NCBI GenBank assembly: GCA_913062845.1
Contig: CAJXVZ010000004.1
Span: 30,011 to 94,010, forward strand
Source of the DNA: an uncultured Psychroflexus sp.
GTDB lineage: Bacteria > Bacteroidota > Bacteroidia > Flavobacteriales > Flavobacteriaceae
Direction of reading: 5' to 3'
DNA length: 64,000 bases
Shown here: positions 1 through 10,700 of the stretch, one piece after another
Layout of the letters: the number at the start of each line of letters is the position of its first letter
Position numbering within the stretch: position 1 is the stretch's first letter
Notes under the pieces: model-generated
Seen by the model: the letters and a program-made list of their open reading frames with translations, nothing else
The model's database searches: none
Told to the model about the DNA's origin: nothing
Program-made: the position numbers and the translations under genes

Positions 1-3000
1 ATAAGATTCAGAGGGGTCAGAGGACCAGGATTTGCAAGCGATATTTCAATAGACGATGTTTTGGTAGACGAAGCACCTTCTTGTTTTGTGCCTTTAAACT
101 TAATAGCTTCGAACCCATCATTAGATGGTGCTGATATTACATGGGATCCGGTCGCTAATGCTACTGCCGGATACATATGGTCAGTTTTCAATTTTGGCGA
201 TGACCCTGCAGTTGATTCACCGGTACTAACCGGAAATGTTGCAGCCGGTGTAACTTCCACAACCATAACAGGCTTAAATTCTTCAACCATATATGACGTT
301 TATATTCAGGCAGATTGTGGTGCAACAGATGGTTTAAGTGATTTTTCTGTCGGCGCTACTTTTCAGACGCTTTGTGATGTTTTTGTAGCACCGTATTTTG
401 AAGATTTTTCAGCATTTCAGGTCACAACAAATTTTGTTGAAGAGGGTTGCTGGGAACAAGTTTCGACCGGAACTTTTGCATGGGATGTCTCTACAGGCGG
501 AACACCTTCGACATCCACAGGTCCGGATTCAGCAATTTTTGGGGATAATTATATTTTTACTGAAGCTTCCTCAGGAGCACAAGGTGATGAGGCTATTGTG
601 TTAACTCCGGAAATAGATCTGTCTGGTCTTACAACACCTGCATTGACCTTCTGGTATCACATGCATGGTGATGATATGGGGACTTTACACGTAGATGTTG
701 ATGATGGTACAAATTTGGATCTATCGGTCTTTTCAATCACAGGTGAACAGCAAACAGATAATTCTGATCCTTGGTTAGAACAATTGGTAGATCTTTCTGC
801 TTACGCTGGTCAAACAATACAGGTAAGATTCAGAGGAGAAAGAGGTCCAGGGTTCAACAGTGATATAGCATTGGATGGGGTTAGATTTGACGAAGCACCA
901 TCTTGTTTTACCCCGGTTAACTTATCTGTTTCTAATATAACAGAGACTACTGCAGATTTTTCCTGGGATGCTGAGGCTACAGCTACAGATGGTTATAATT
1001 GGTTTGTATTCAATGCCGGAGACGATCCTGATGTGGATACACCGATCGCTTCTGGTTCTGTTGCATCTGGCGTCAATAATGTGACAATTTCAAACCTGCC
1101 GAGTTCTTCATTTTTAGTTTTCTACGTTCAATCAGACTGTGGAACAAGCGGTACGAGTTTCCTTTCAGTACCATTGGCCTTTGAAACTTTATGTGATGTT
1201 TTTCCAACGCCTTATTTTGAGGATTTCTCAAACTTCCCTGTTACAACTAATTTTGTAGAGGAAGGTTGTTGGGTAGAAACATCACCAGGTACCTTTGCCT
1301 GGGATATTACTTCTGGAGGTACACCATCTACAGGAACAGGACCTACCAGTGCGCAGTTTGGATCTAATTATATTTTCACAGAATCTTCTAGTGGTTTTCT
1401 TGGAGATGAGGCTATTGTTCTGACGCCTGAAGTTGATCTTACAAATTTAAATGCTCCGGCTTTATCTTTCTGGTATCATATGTTTGGTGGGGATATGGGA
1501 ACATTACATGTTGATATAGATGACGGTACAAATCTGGATTTATCTGTATTCTCAATTTCAGGTCAACAGCAATCTGCTCAGGGCGATGACTTTATAGAGC
1601 AGTTTATTGATCTTTCTGCCTATGCAGGACAAATTATTCAGGTAAGGTTCAGAGTTGAAAGAGGAGATGGCTTCACAAGTGATGTGGCTATTGATGGTGT
1701 AAGATTTGATGAAGCACCTCCATGTTTAAAGCCAACAGGATTAACTCTGGTAGAAGCTTTCTTTGATTCAGCTGAGGTTTCCTGGTCTCCGGTCGGAAAT
1801 GCCACAAATGGTTACATTTGGGCAGTTTTCAACCAAGGAGATGATCCTGCAACAGCTACGCCGGTGTCCACGGGAACATTCCCGGCTGGTTCTACACAGG
1901 GAGTGGTTACAGGGCTTTCACCAGAAACGGATTACGATATCTATATTGAATCTGATTGTGGAACTGATGGTACTAGTGGCTTTACTTTACCTATAAGCAT
2001 AACAACTACACCTGTCTGTAGTGTTCCTGCTACTTTTGAAGTGTCCAATATTTTACCAGATTCAGTTGTGCTGTCATGGAGTACAATTCCAAATGCCTCC
2101 AATGGATATATTTGGTCCGTATTTAATGCAGGAGACGATCCGGCAACCGCAACTCCGGTTGCTACAGGTACAGCAGGAGCTTCAGATACTTCGGCTACAG
2201 TTACAGGACTTTCACCAGAGTCAGATTACGAAGCTTACATTATTACAGATTGTGGAGCTGCGGATGGCCAAAGCGACCTTTCAGCTGCTGTACCATTCAG
2301 TACACCTTGTGTTATTTTTGTAGCCCCGTATTTTAATGACTTTGAAAATTTTGCGGCAACAACTTCATTAGATGAAGATGATTGTTGGATTGAGGAGTCA
2401 CCTGGAGCATTTGGCTGGGATATATCAGATGACGATACACCATCAACTGCTACCGGACCTACAGTAGCTTTTAGCGGAACAAATTTTGCTTTCACTGAAG
2501 CTTCTAGTGGTGGACAAGGCGATGAGGCACTTTTAGTATCGCCTTTAATTGATGTAAGTGCATTAACCAGTCCTGCTTTATCATTCTGGTACCATATGCA
2601 TGGTGCCGATATGGGTACACTAAATGTTGATATCGATGACGGATCCGGCTATGATTTAGCTGTATTTTCATTATCTGGTCAGCAACAGCCTGTACAGACC
2701 GATGCATGGATTCAGCAATTTGTTGATTTATCTGCTTACGCAGGCCAAATAATAACAGTAAGATTCAGAGGAGAGCGTGGTTCTAGTTTTGAAAGTGACA
2801 TGGCTATTGATGATGTAAGTGTAGATGAAGCGCCGGCATGTCTTACGCCAACTGGTCTGGCAACGTCCAATATCACCACTAATGGTGTTGATATTTCATG
2901 GAGTCCTGTCGGTAATGCTACAGCGGGTTACAATTGGCTTGTATTTTTGGCAGGAGCAGACCCTGATGTAGATACTCCTGTTGCCACTGGCAATGTTGGA

Positions 3001-4551
3001 GCTGGTATGACAACGGCGACTATAACAGGTCTTAACCCGGCAACACTTTATGATGTTTACATTCAGTCTGACTGTGGATCTACAGATGGTCTTAGTGACC
3101 TTTCACCACCTAGTAGTTTCCAAACATTATGTGCAACTGTTCCTGCACCTTACTTTAATGATTTTGAAACATTTACACCAACAACAACTTTTGTAGAGCA
3201 ACAATGTTTTGTAGAAGCATCATCCGGGGCTTTTGCCTGGGATGTGTCAGGTGATGATACGCCTTCTATTGGCACAGGTCCAAATCAGGCTCAAAGTGGA
3301 ACAAATTTCTTATTTACAGAAGCTTCAAGTGGTAATCAGGGTGATGAAGCACTTCTGGAAATGCCAAGCATAGATTTATCAACACTTGGTACACCTGCGC
3401 TATCATTCTGGTATCATATGCATGGTGGAGATATGGGAACGTTGTTTGTAGATGTGGATGCAGGTTCTGGCTATGACTTGAGCGTGTTTACCCTTAGTGG
3501 AGAGCAGCAAGCTAATCAGGATGACGCTTGGGTTGAAGTGTTTGTGGATCTTAGTGCATACGCTGGTCAGGTTGTCACGATCAGATTCAGAGGAGAAAGA
3601 GGGCCTGGATTGGAAAGTGATATGTCAATAGACGATGTGAGTGTTGATGAAGCACCTACGTGTTTTGATCCCCTTGCTCTAAGTGTGTTATCTGTAACGG
3701 ATGTTACAGCCGATCTTACCTGGACACCTGGTTCTAATGAAACTGTTTTCGACGTAGAAATAGTCATCTCTGGTAATGCTCCTACGGGTGTTCCAACTTT
3801 TGAGGATGTTTCATTGCCATTTACTGCAACAGGCTTAACGCCTGAGACCAGCTATGAGTTCTATGTCAGAGCAGACTGTGGATCTGGTGATGTAAGTGAC
3901 TGGGTAGGACCAGGAAGTTTTACAACTTCATTCTCGCCAGTTACAGTCATTGTTAATGATCCTGCAATAAATGAAACTTACTGTTATGATAATAACGAAG
4001 TTAAAGAGTGGCTGTTTACTTCATCTGATGGCACAACACCGGTTGAAATTGATTTCAACGCTGGTCAAATAGAATCTGATCCCGATGCCGACGACAGATT
4101 CAGAGTTTTTGATGGCTTTGATACTTCTGCCCCTGTGCTTTTCGATTCAGATGTTGATGGTACTGATCTTGCCGGGGTACAACTCATTGCCAATTCAGGC
4201 ACAGCTTACATGATTTTAGAATCCGGTATTTTTGGGTCTTGTCAGGGTGGTGTCGAATCCCTCGATGCGTTTGACTTTGATGTTTTTGCAGGTACCTTTA
4301 TCAGCACAAGCGCTTTTTCATCAGAGAGTTTCACATACTATCCAAGCCCGGTAAAATCAATTTTGAATATTGAGTCTTCAAACAACATAGATTCTGTTCA
4401 GATATACGACATGTTGGGTAGAGAAGTATTAAATGGTAACTATAGTAATTCTAATATTGAAATGAATGTTCAGGGATTAAGTTCCGGAACTTATATTATG
4501 AAAGTAACTATAGGTGACTCATCTCAAAACTTCAGAATAATCAAGGAGTAG
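1..4551 (+). CDS. Giant secreted T9SS protein with repeated FN3 and MAM-like modules, a CUB-like domain and a C-terminal T9SS type A sorting domain (5' partial)
   Basis: Reading frame is open from base 1 (IRFRGVRGPGFASDISIDDVLVDEAP), so the true start is upstream of the window. Repeated FWYHMHG(G/D)DMGTLxVDxDDG...DLSAYAGQxIxVRFRGERG modules alternate with FN3-like modules. C-terminus ESFTYYPSPVKSILNIES...GTYIMKVTIGDSSQNFRIIKE is a typical sorting domain. Confidence 0.85.
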   Translation: MRFRGVRGPGFASDISIDDVLVDEAPSCFVPLNLIASNPSLDGADITWDPVANATAGYIWSVFNFGDDPAVDSPVLTGNVAAGVTSTTITGLNSSTIYDVYIQADCGATDGLSDFSVGATFQTLCDVFVAPYFEDFSAFQVTTNFVEEGCWEQVSTGTFAWDVSTGGTPSTSTGPDSAIFGDNYIFTEASSGAQGDEAIVLTPEIDLSGLTTPALTFWYHMHGDDMGTLHVDVDDGTNLDLSVFSITGEQQTDNSDPWLEQLVDLSAYAGQTIQVRFRGERGPGFNSDIALDGVRFDEAPSCFTPVNLSVSNITETTADFSWDAEATATDGYNWFVFNAGDDPDVDTPIASGSVASGVNNVTISNLPSSSFLVFYVQSDCGTSGTSFLSVPLAFETLCDVFPTPYFEDFSNFPVTTNFVEEGCWVETSPGTFAWDITSGGTPSTGTGPTSAQFGSNYIFTESSSGFLGDEAIVLTPEVDLTNLNAPALSFWYHMFGGDMGTLHVDIDDGTNLDLSVFSISGQQQSAQGDDFIEQFIDLSAYAGQIIQVRFRVERGDGFTSDVAIDGVRFDEAPPCLKPTGLTLVEAFFDSAEVSWSPVGNATNGYIWAVFNQGDDPATATPVSTGTFPAGSTQGVVTGLSPETDYDIYIESDCGTDGTSGFTLPISITTTPVCSVPATFEVSNILPDSVVLSWSTIPNASNGYIWSVFNAGDDPATATPVATGTAGASDTSATVTGLSPESDYEAYIITDCGAADGQSDLSAAVPFSTPCVIFVAPYFNDFENFAATTSLDEDDCWIEESPGAFGWDISDDDTPSTATGPTVAFSGTNFAFTEASSGGQGDEALLVSPLIDVSALTSPALSFWYHMHGADMGTLNVDIDDGSGYDLAVFSLSGQQQPVQTDAWIQQFVDLSAYAGQIITVRFRGERGSSFESDMAIDDVSVDEAPACLTPTGLATSNITTNGVDISWSPVGNATAGYNWLVFLAGADPDVDTPVATGNVGAGMTTATITGLNPATLYDVYIQSDCGSTDGLSDLSPPSSFQTLCATVPAPYFNDFETFTPTTTFVEQQCFVEASSGAFAWDVSGDDTPSIGTGPNQAQSGTNFLFTEASSGNQGDEALLEMPSIDLSTLGTPALSFWYHMHGGDMGTLFVDVDAGSGYDLSVFTLSGEQQANQDDAWVEVFVDLSAYAGQVVTIRFRGERGPGLESDMSIDDVSVDEAPTCFDPLALSVLSVTDVTADLTWTPGSNETVFDVEIVISGNAPTGVPTFEDVSLPFTATGLTPETSYEFYVRADCGSGDVSDWVGPGSFTTSFSPVTVIVNDPAINETYCYDNNEVKEWLFTSSDGTTPVEIDFNAGQIESDPDADDRFRVFDGFDTSAPVLFDSDVDGTDLAGVQLIANSGTAYMILESGIFGSCQGGVESLDAFDFDVFAGTFISTSAFSSESFTYYPSPVKSILNIESSNNIDSVQIYDMLGREVLNGNYSNSNIEMNVQGLSSGTYIMKVTIGDSSQNFRIIKE

Positions 4552-4574
4552 AATCCTGATTTGATTTATAAGTA

Positions 4575-4607
4575 AAAGTCCTGAAGATTTTTCTTCAGGA
4601 CTTTTTT
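4575..4607 (+). terminator. Rho-independent terminator
   Basis: AAAGTCCTGAAG - ATTTTT - CTTCAGGACTTT, 12-bp stem followed by a T run, just after the stop at 4551. Confidence 0.85.
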
Positions 4608-4717
4608 AGTTTATAACCAGGAATAAAGATTATCACCTTAGAAATGTTGATAAAAGTAATTAGAATTATAGTTAAACCTTATGTTAAGTATTTCCTTTTA
4701 GTTTTAATAAAATTTTA

Positions 4718-4725
4718 TATATTTG
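4718..4725 (+). promoter_or_regulatory. Putative Bacteroidota -7 box (TATATTTG) upstream of the 2706-aa T9SS gene
   Basis: Match to TAnnTTTG, 27 nt upstream of ATG 4753. No clear -33 element. Confidence 0.4.
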
Positions 4726-4752
4726 AGTGCATTTTAATTTAAACATAATTTT

Positions 4753-7700
4753 ATGAAAAAAATTACATTATTGATTACTTTCATTTTTGCATTTTCATGG
4801 CTTGGGAATGCACAAGTGTTAGTATCTGAGGATTTTGATTCTGGCACACCCGCCGGGTGGACAGATTCTTACGCTAATACAAGTACTGTAGCTTGTTCAG
4901 GGAATTCTGAACGAGATAATTTGTGGTCTTTTAGTTCAACAGGTGATTTAACATCGCCAAATTATGCTGCCGGTTCAAACGGCACAGATTTAACTGTAAG
5001 TTTCGACTACAAAATTGTAGAGTATGACTCTAGTAATCCAATTGTTCCACAAGGCCCAGGCTGGGGAACAGCAGAGCTTCAGTACTCTACGGATGATGGA
5101 GCCAATTGGACGACCATTCTTACCATAGATGATGGTAATCATACTGCATCTGCCGATTGTACAAATATCTCGGCGGTTATACCTGCAGCAGATTTGCCGG
5201 ATGGATCAGATGTTAAATTAAGAGTAAGCAATACCTGGGCATCAGGTGATTATTATTTTTATATTGATAATTTCGAAGCTAATCAGCAAATAAGTTGTGT
5301 ATTACCTGTTGCAACGACCACTGTTGTTGAAGATTGTGCAAATTCAGAATACTCCGTTGAGGTTGATGTTACGGATTTAGGAGATGCTACAGAACTGACT
5401 TTAACAAATGATATCGGATTGCCTGCACAGTCAATAACTTCTACCGGTGTAGTTACTTTTGGGCCTGTTGCTTCAGGTCAGGCGGTTGTTTTAGAGCTAA
5501 CCCACGATACAGACTCTGACTGTGATCTTAGTTTAGGTTCTGTTTCTTTTACTTGTCCACCAGTGAATGATAATTGTGAAGGTGCTTTGCCGCTTTCAGT
5601 TACAACAGATAACACTACTTTTACTGCTTTTGCTACAGATTTCGCAACAGGAAGTGCTTTAGAGCAGGTATCCTGTGATGATATTGGTACAAATCTAGGT
5701 GTATGGTATACTTTTACAGCGCCATCTGAACAACTTGAATTTTTACAAGGATCTGATGGAGATCCTGGAATAGCTATTTTTGAGGGTCCTGATTGCAGTA
5801 ATCTAACTGAGATCACGACCGGATGTACTAATAATGATGATGGCACCATAACTGGTCTGACAGTTGGTAATGATTACTATGCTATGGTCTTTACAGATTC
5901 ATCTCAGGATTTAGCGAACTTTGTTCTTTATTATATAGAATGTCCTGCACCGACAAATTTAACCGTTAGTAACATCACAACTTCAAGCGCAGATTTATCC
6001 TGGACTGCTGGTGATGCGGAAACAGAATGGGAGGTTCTTTGGGGACCAGCAGGTTTTGACCCTTCAACTGAGGGTACACTTGTAAGTGACGACGATGGTA
6101 CTTTGGGTGTGACGCTTTCAGGCTTGACTGAAAACACACCTTATGATTACTATGTAAAATCAATTTGTAGCTCTTCTTCCAGCAGTGATTTCGAAGGGCC
6201 TTTTGCATTTACGACCAGCTGTGAGGCTTTTGTAGCGCCTTTTAATGAAGACTTTAGTAGTTTGGCTTTGCCTAACTGTTGGTCTCAGGGTGCTGCTAAT
6301 CAAAAGGATTGGGAATTTGATGACAGTACATCCGGAACTAATATTGGTGATGACGGTACTGTAAATTCTACTTCTGCCAGTGGTGGTGGCTTTGCATGGT
6401 TGGATGATTCTTCGCCACATGAATTAGATACCCGACTTGAATCACCTTTTATTGATGTTTCAGGTCTTACTGTTCCTGCACTTAGTTTTTACTACATTAG
6501 TAACAACCAAGGAGATCTGAATGTTGACTTTAGAGTTGAAGTTTGGGACGGAGCAGCCTGGAACCAGGTATTCTTTAGTAACCAAAATACACCAAATGGA
6601 GAGTGGAGCGAGACATTTGTTGATTTATCTACGCTTACTATAACTGGAAATATTAAACTGGCATTTATCATTGACGAAAACAGTGAAACTGATTTCAATG
6701 ACGATATTGCACTTGATGATGTGACTGTTGATGAATTACCTAGTTGTATATCTCCCGCAGGTTTAACAGCATCAAACATAGGTTTAAATTCTGCTGACAT
6801 CTCTTGGGATAATGTGTCTACAGCAACCGATGGTTATATCTGGAGTCTTTATCTGGCCGGAGCTGACCCTGATGTTGATTCACCTGAAGATAGCGGAACA
6901 ACAGCTGCTGGTATAGAAACGGTTAGTTTTAACGCTTTGGTAGAAGGTACAGATTACGAATTTTATGTAGAATCTGATTGTGGTGCTGATGGTACAAGTG
7001 GATTATCTGCCGCTTTAGCATTTTCTACACTTACTCCCGGTTTAGATTGTTCAACACCAATAACTGCGACTGTTGCACCGGCCGGAGATACTACTCAGCC
7101 TATTATATTTGATACTACAGATGTCCCTGATATGTCAAGTGTGCCAAGTTGTGAAGGTTTTGATTCTACTGAACAAGGATTTTGGTACGAATTTACCACC
7201 AACGCTACTGATGGTGTTGCATTGAACCTTCTTTTAGGAGATGCAGGAGATTTAGAAGGAGCTGTATACGACGCCTGTGGAGGTACTGAACTATTATGTT
7301 TTGCAGATGGCGGTTCAGTTGACTTTTCTTCTGAAGTTTTAGTGACAGGTCTTATGCCAAATACAACATATATTCTTCAGGTTTATACAGAAACTTTTTC
7401 TGAGGGTGCGTTTGAACTTGCTATAACAGACTTACCGGCATGTACCCAACCTGTTAATTTAAGTGCTTCGAATCTACTTTCTGATAGCGCAACATTAAAT
7501 TGGGATGATGTAGCCAATGCCACTAATGGTTTCCAATGGATTGTTTATACTTCCCCAAGTGATCCATCAGTTGATACTGAGGCTGCTTCTGGAACAGTTG
7601 GAGCTGGTGTGACAACTGCTGATGTAATTGGTTTAATGCCAGCAACAGATTATGATTTTTACGTATTGTCAGATTGTGATGCTGATGGTCTGAGCTCTTT

Positions 7701-10700
7701 AGCTGGTCCAGCAACATTTACAACAGCATGTGCGCCTTTTCCCTTAAACTTTGAAGAGGATTTCACAGGACTAACTACGAACGTTAATACGTCTTTAAAC
7801 TGCTGGGAAGAAGGCTCAGGTATTTTCACGCCTGTCGGATCAAGCGGTTGGGGCGGTCAAACCTTCAATAATGATTCTTCAAATGATAATGGTAATGGAC
7901 AAGCTTTATATATTAACTTATACAGCTCAAGTCCTACTAATGCATTTGTGTCTACGCCTATTATCGATTTAGGTGCGGGCGATCCTTCATATGTCTTGAA
8001 TTACGATGTTTTTGTCAAACCATGGACAGGAAATGATCAGGTAACTGATATGGGTCCACATAGCGTAAGTGTTGTTATTTCAACTGACGGTGGAGTGACA
8101 TGGGATCTGGCTGCAAATACTTTGACAACTTACGATACTTCTAATATACCTAATGACCTGTCAAATACTTTAGAGAGTATTTCATTGGACGGTTATTCTG
8201 GTCAAATCAAGATAGGATTCTTAAGTGACGAGGATGGTACAGCATTCGACTTTAGATTTTATATTGATAATCTTTATGTAGGGCCACCACCGCCTCCGGC
8301 AAACGACAATCTTTGTGATGCAATACCATTGACTGTTGGTGCGCCTTCTTCAGGTGATGCGTTTACAAACGTATCAGCAACGGCAGAAGCAAGTGAGCCA
8401 GTAGCAGCATGTTTTAACGCTGGGATTAACGGTTCTGTCTGGTTTACATTCGAAGCTCCTGATTCTGGTGATGTAACAGTTACCACTGACATAGTAGGAG
8501 GTACTTTAAATGATACAGAAGTTGCCGTTTACGATGCTCCAGGAGATTGTGCTGATATGACTACCTTTGCTACTGAATTGGCTTGTAGTCAAGATATTGG
8601 GTTCCCTAATTTTTTATCTGAACTTGAAATATCAGGTCTCACACCAGGCGCAACGTATTACGTTCAAGTCGACCAGTGGGGAACGGCTACACCAGGTACA
8701 TTTGGTATTAGAGTGTTAGATAACAATCCACCATGTCCGGAACCAGCAAACTTAAATGTAACAGGTATCACATCTGATTCAGCAACATTAAATTGGGATG
8801 ATGATGTACTTGCGACATTAGGTTACTCATGGAGTGTTTTTGCTTCGCCAAGTGACCCTGCTGCAGATACTGCCGTTGCCTCAGGAACTACCGGAGCCGG
8901 AGTGTCTACTGCAAATGTTTCCGGTTTAATGCCACAAACAGACTATGACTTTTATGTATTTTCTGATTGTGATGCTAACGGACAAAGCATCTTAGCAGGT
9001 CCGGTAACATTCACAACAGATTGTGGACCGGCGGCACTAAACTATGAAGAAGATTTTACAAATCTTAATTTTGATCTGAATGATGGTTTTGATTGCTGGA
9101 ACGAAGGTACCGGCGTATTTGCTGTAACAGAAGGAAGTGGATGGGGACCTCAAACATTTAACAATGATGCAGCAAATGATAATGGTAATGGTCAATCGCT
9201 ATACGTTAATCTATATAACTCTGGTGGTCAGGTCAATAACTGGGCGACCACACAAAGTATAGATCTTGGCTCTGGTGATCCAGGCTATGTATTGTCTTAT
9301 GATGCATTTGTTAAGCCATGGTCAGGAAATGATCAGGTTACTGATATGGGGCTTCATAATGTTACAGTTGTTGTTTCGACTGATGGAGGCTCAACCTGGG
9401 ATTTAGCAAGCAATACATTAACTGTATATGACAATTCCAATATTCCTAATGATTTAACCGATACGAAAGAGGAATTTTCATTAGCCAGCTACAGTGGAGT
9501 AATTAAAATTGGATTCTTAACCAGTGAGGAAGGTATTGATACCGATTTAAGTTTCTACATAGATAATGTTTTTGTAGGGACTCCTCCGGTTTGTAATGAG
9601 CCAACCATTCTAAATGTCACAAATGTTACTTTTGACTCTGCTCAATTGAACTGGACAGGAGTTCCGGAAGCAACAAATGGCTACGAGTGGTCTGTTTATG
9701 CTGCTCCAAGTGATCCTTCAACAGATACCCCTGTTGCCTCGGGTACCGTTGGAGCCGGCGTCGAAATGGCCATGGTTTCAGGTCTTCTCATGCCGGAAAC
9801 CGATTACGATTTCTACGTGAGTTCAGATTGTGATGCTGATGGATTGAGTGATCTGGCCGGGCCAGAAACATTTACAACACCACCGGCGCCCGTCACAGTT
9901 GACTGTAGTACTGGTACTCCAGAAAATGTTACTGTGTGTTACGATAATAACGAAAACTTGATATATCCTTTTACGTCAAATGATGGCTCACAACTTAGAG
10001 TTACATTTATAGAAGGTTATTTTGAAGATTGTTGTGATGATATCATTGTATATGATGGATTATCAACAACAGATCCAATTCTTTTCCAAAGTGATACTAA
10101 CTTCAACAATGATGCTACAGGAATAGAAGCGACCTCAACTGGTGATTCTATTTTAGTACAGATTGTTTCTGATGGTAGTGTAAGCTGTGCGGCCGGCTCT
10201 GGTTCACCTGCATTGAATTTTGATGTTTCATGTGTTCCAACAGACGAATTGGATTACTATAATGTACAGTTCCCATCTAATGGTACTATAGCTTTAGGCG
10301 ATTCATTTACAGTGTTTGCTCAGGCTTATGAGGCGGGCTTAACAGATGCTTCGGATACACCTGCAGCAGGAATAGAAGCCTGGATAGGTTATAGTACAGT
10401 AGATTCTAACCCTAATACAATAGGAGACTGGACCTGGGTTCCTGCAACACCAAATCCTGGATTTGATTTTACACAAAATAATGACGAGTATCAGTTAGAT
10501 TTAGGGGCGGTAGTAGGTGATGTTGGAACATTCTACTACGCCAGCAGATGGAGATTGAATGGTGGACCATTTACCTATGGAGGTATTTTACCTGACGGAT
10601 CGAATGGTGGCCAATGGGGTACTAATGGATTTGTTTCAGGCGTCCTTACAGTTAATGCACCAGTTGGAGACAGTTGTTCAGATCCACTTGTTGTTGGGGC

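Noticed and set aside
398-3767. Several 60-100 aa ORFs in alternative frames (398-604, 1763-1996, 2021-2323, 2235-2495 etc.)
   Set aside because: Shadow ORFs inside the large T9SS gene; repeated coding modules produce repeated open frames. No initiation context or family motif.
1-4551. Possibility that the repeats are a CRISPR or DNA-level tandem array
   Set aside because: Repeats are protein-level domains of ~95-175 aa with diverged codons, no short spaced direct repeats.
5478-6800. Antisense ORFs of 68-123 aa inside the 2706-aa gene
   Set aside because: Low-complexity S/T/V-rich antisense translations of FN3-like sequence; coding evidence is clearly on the + strand.
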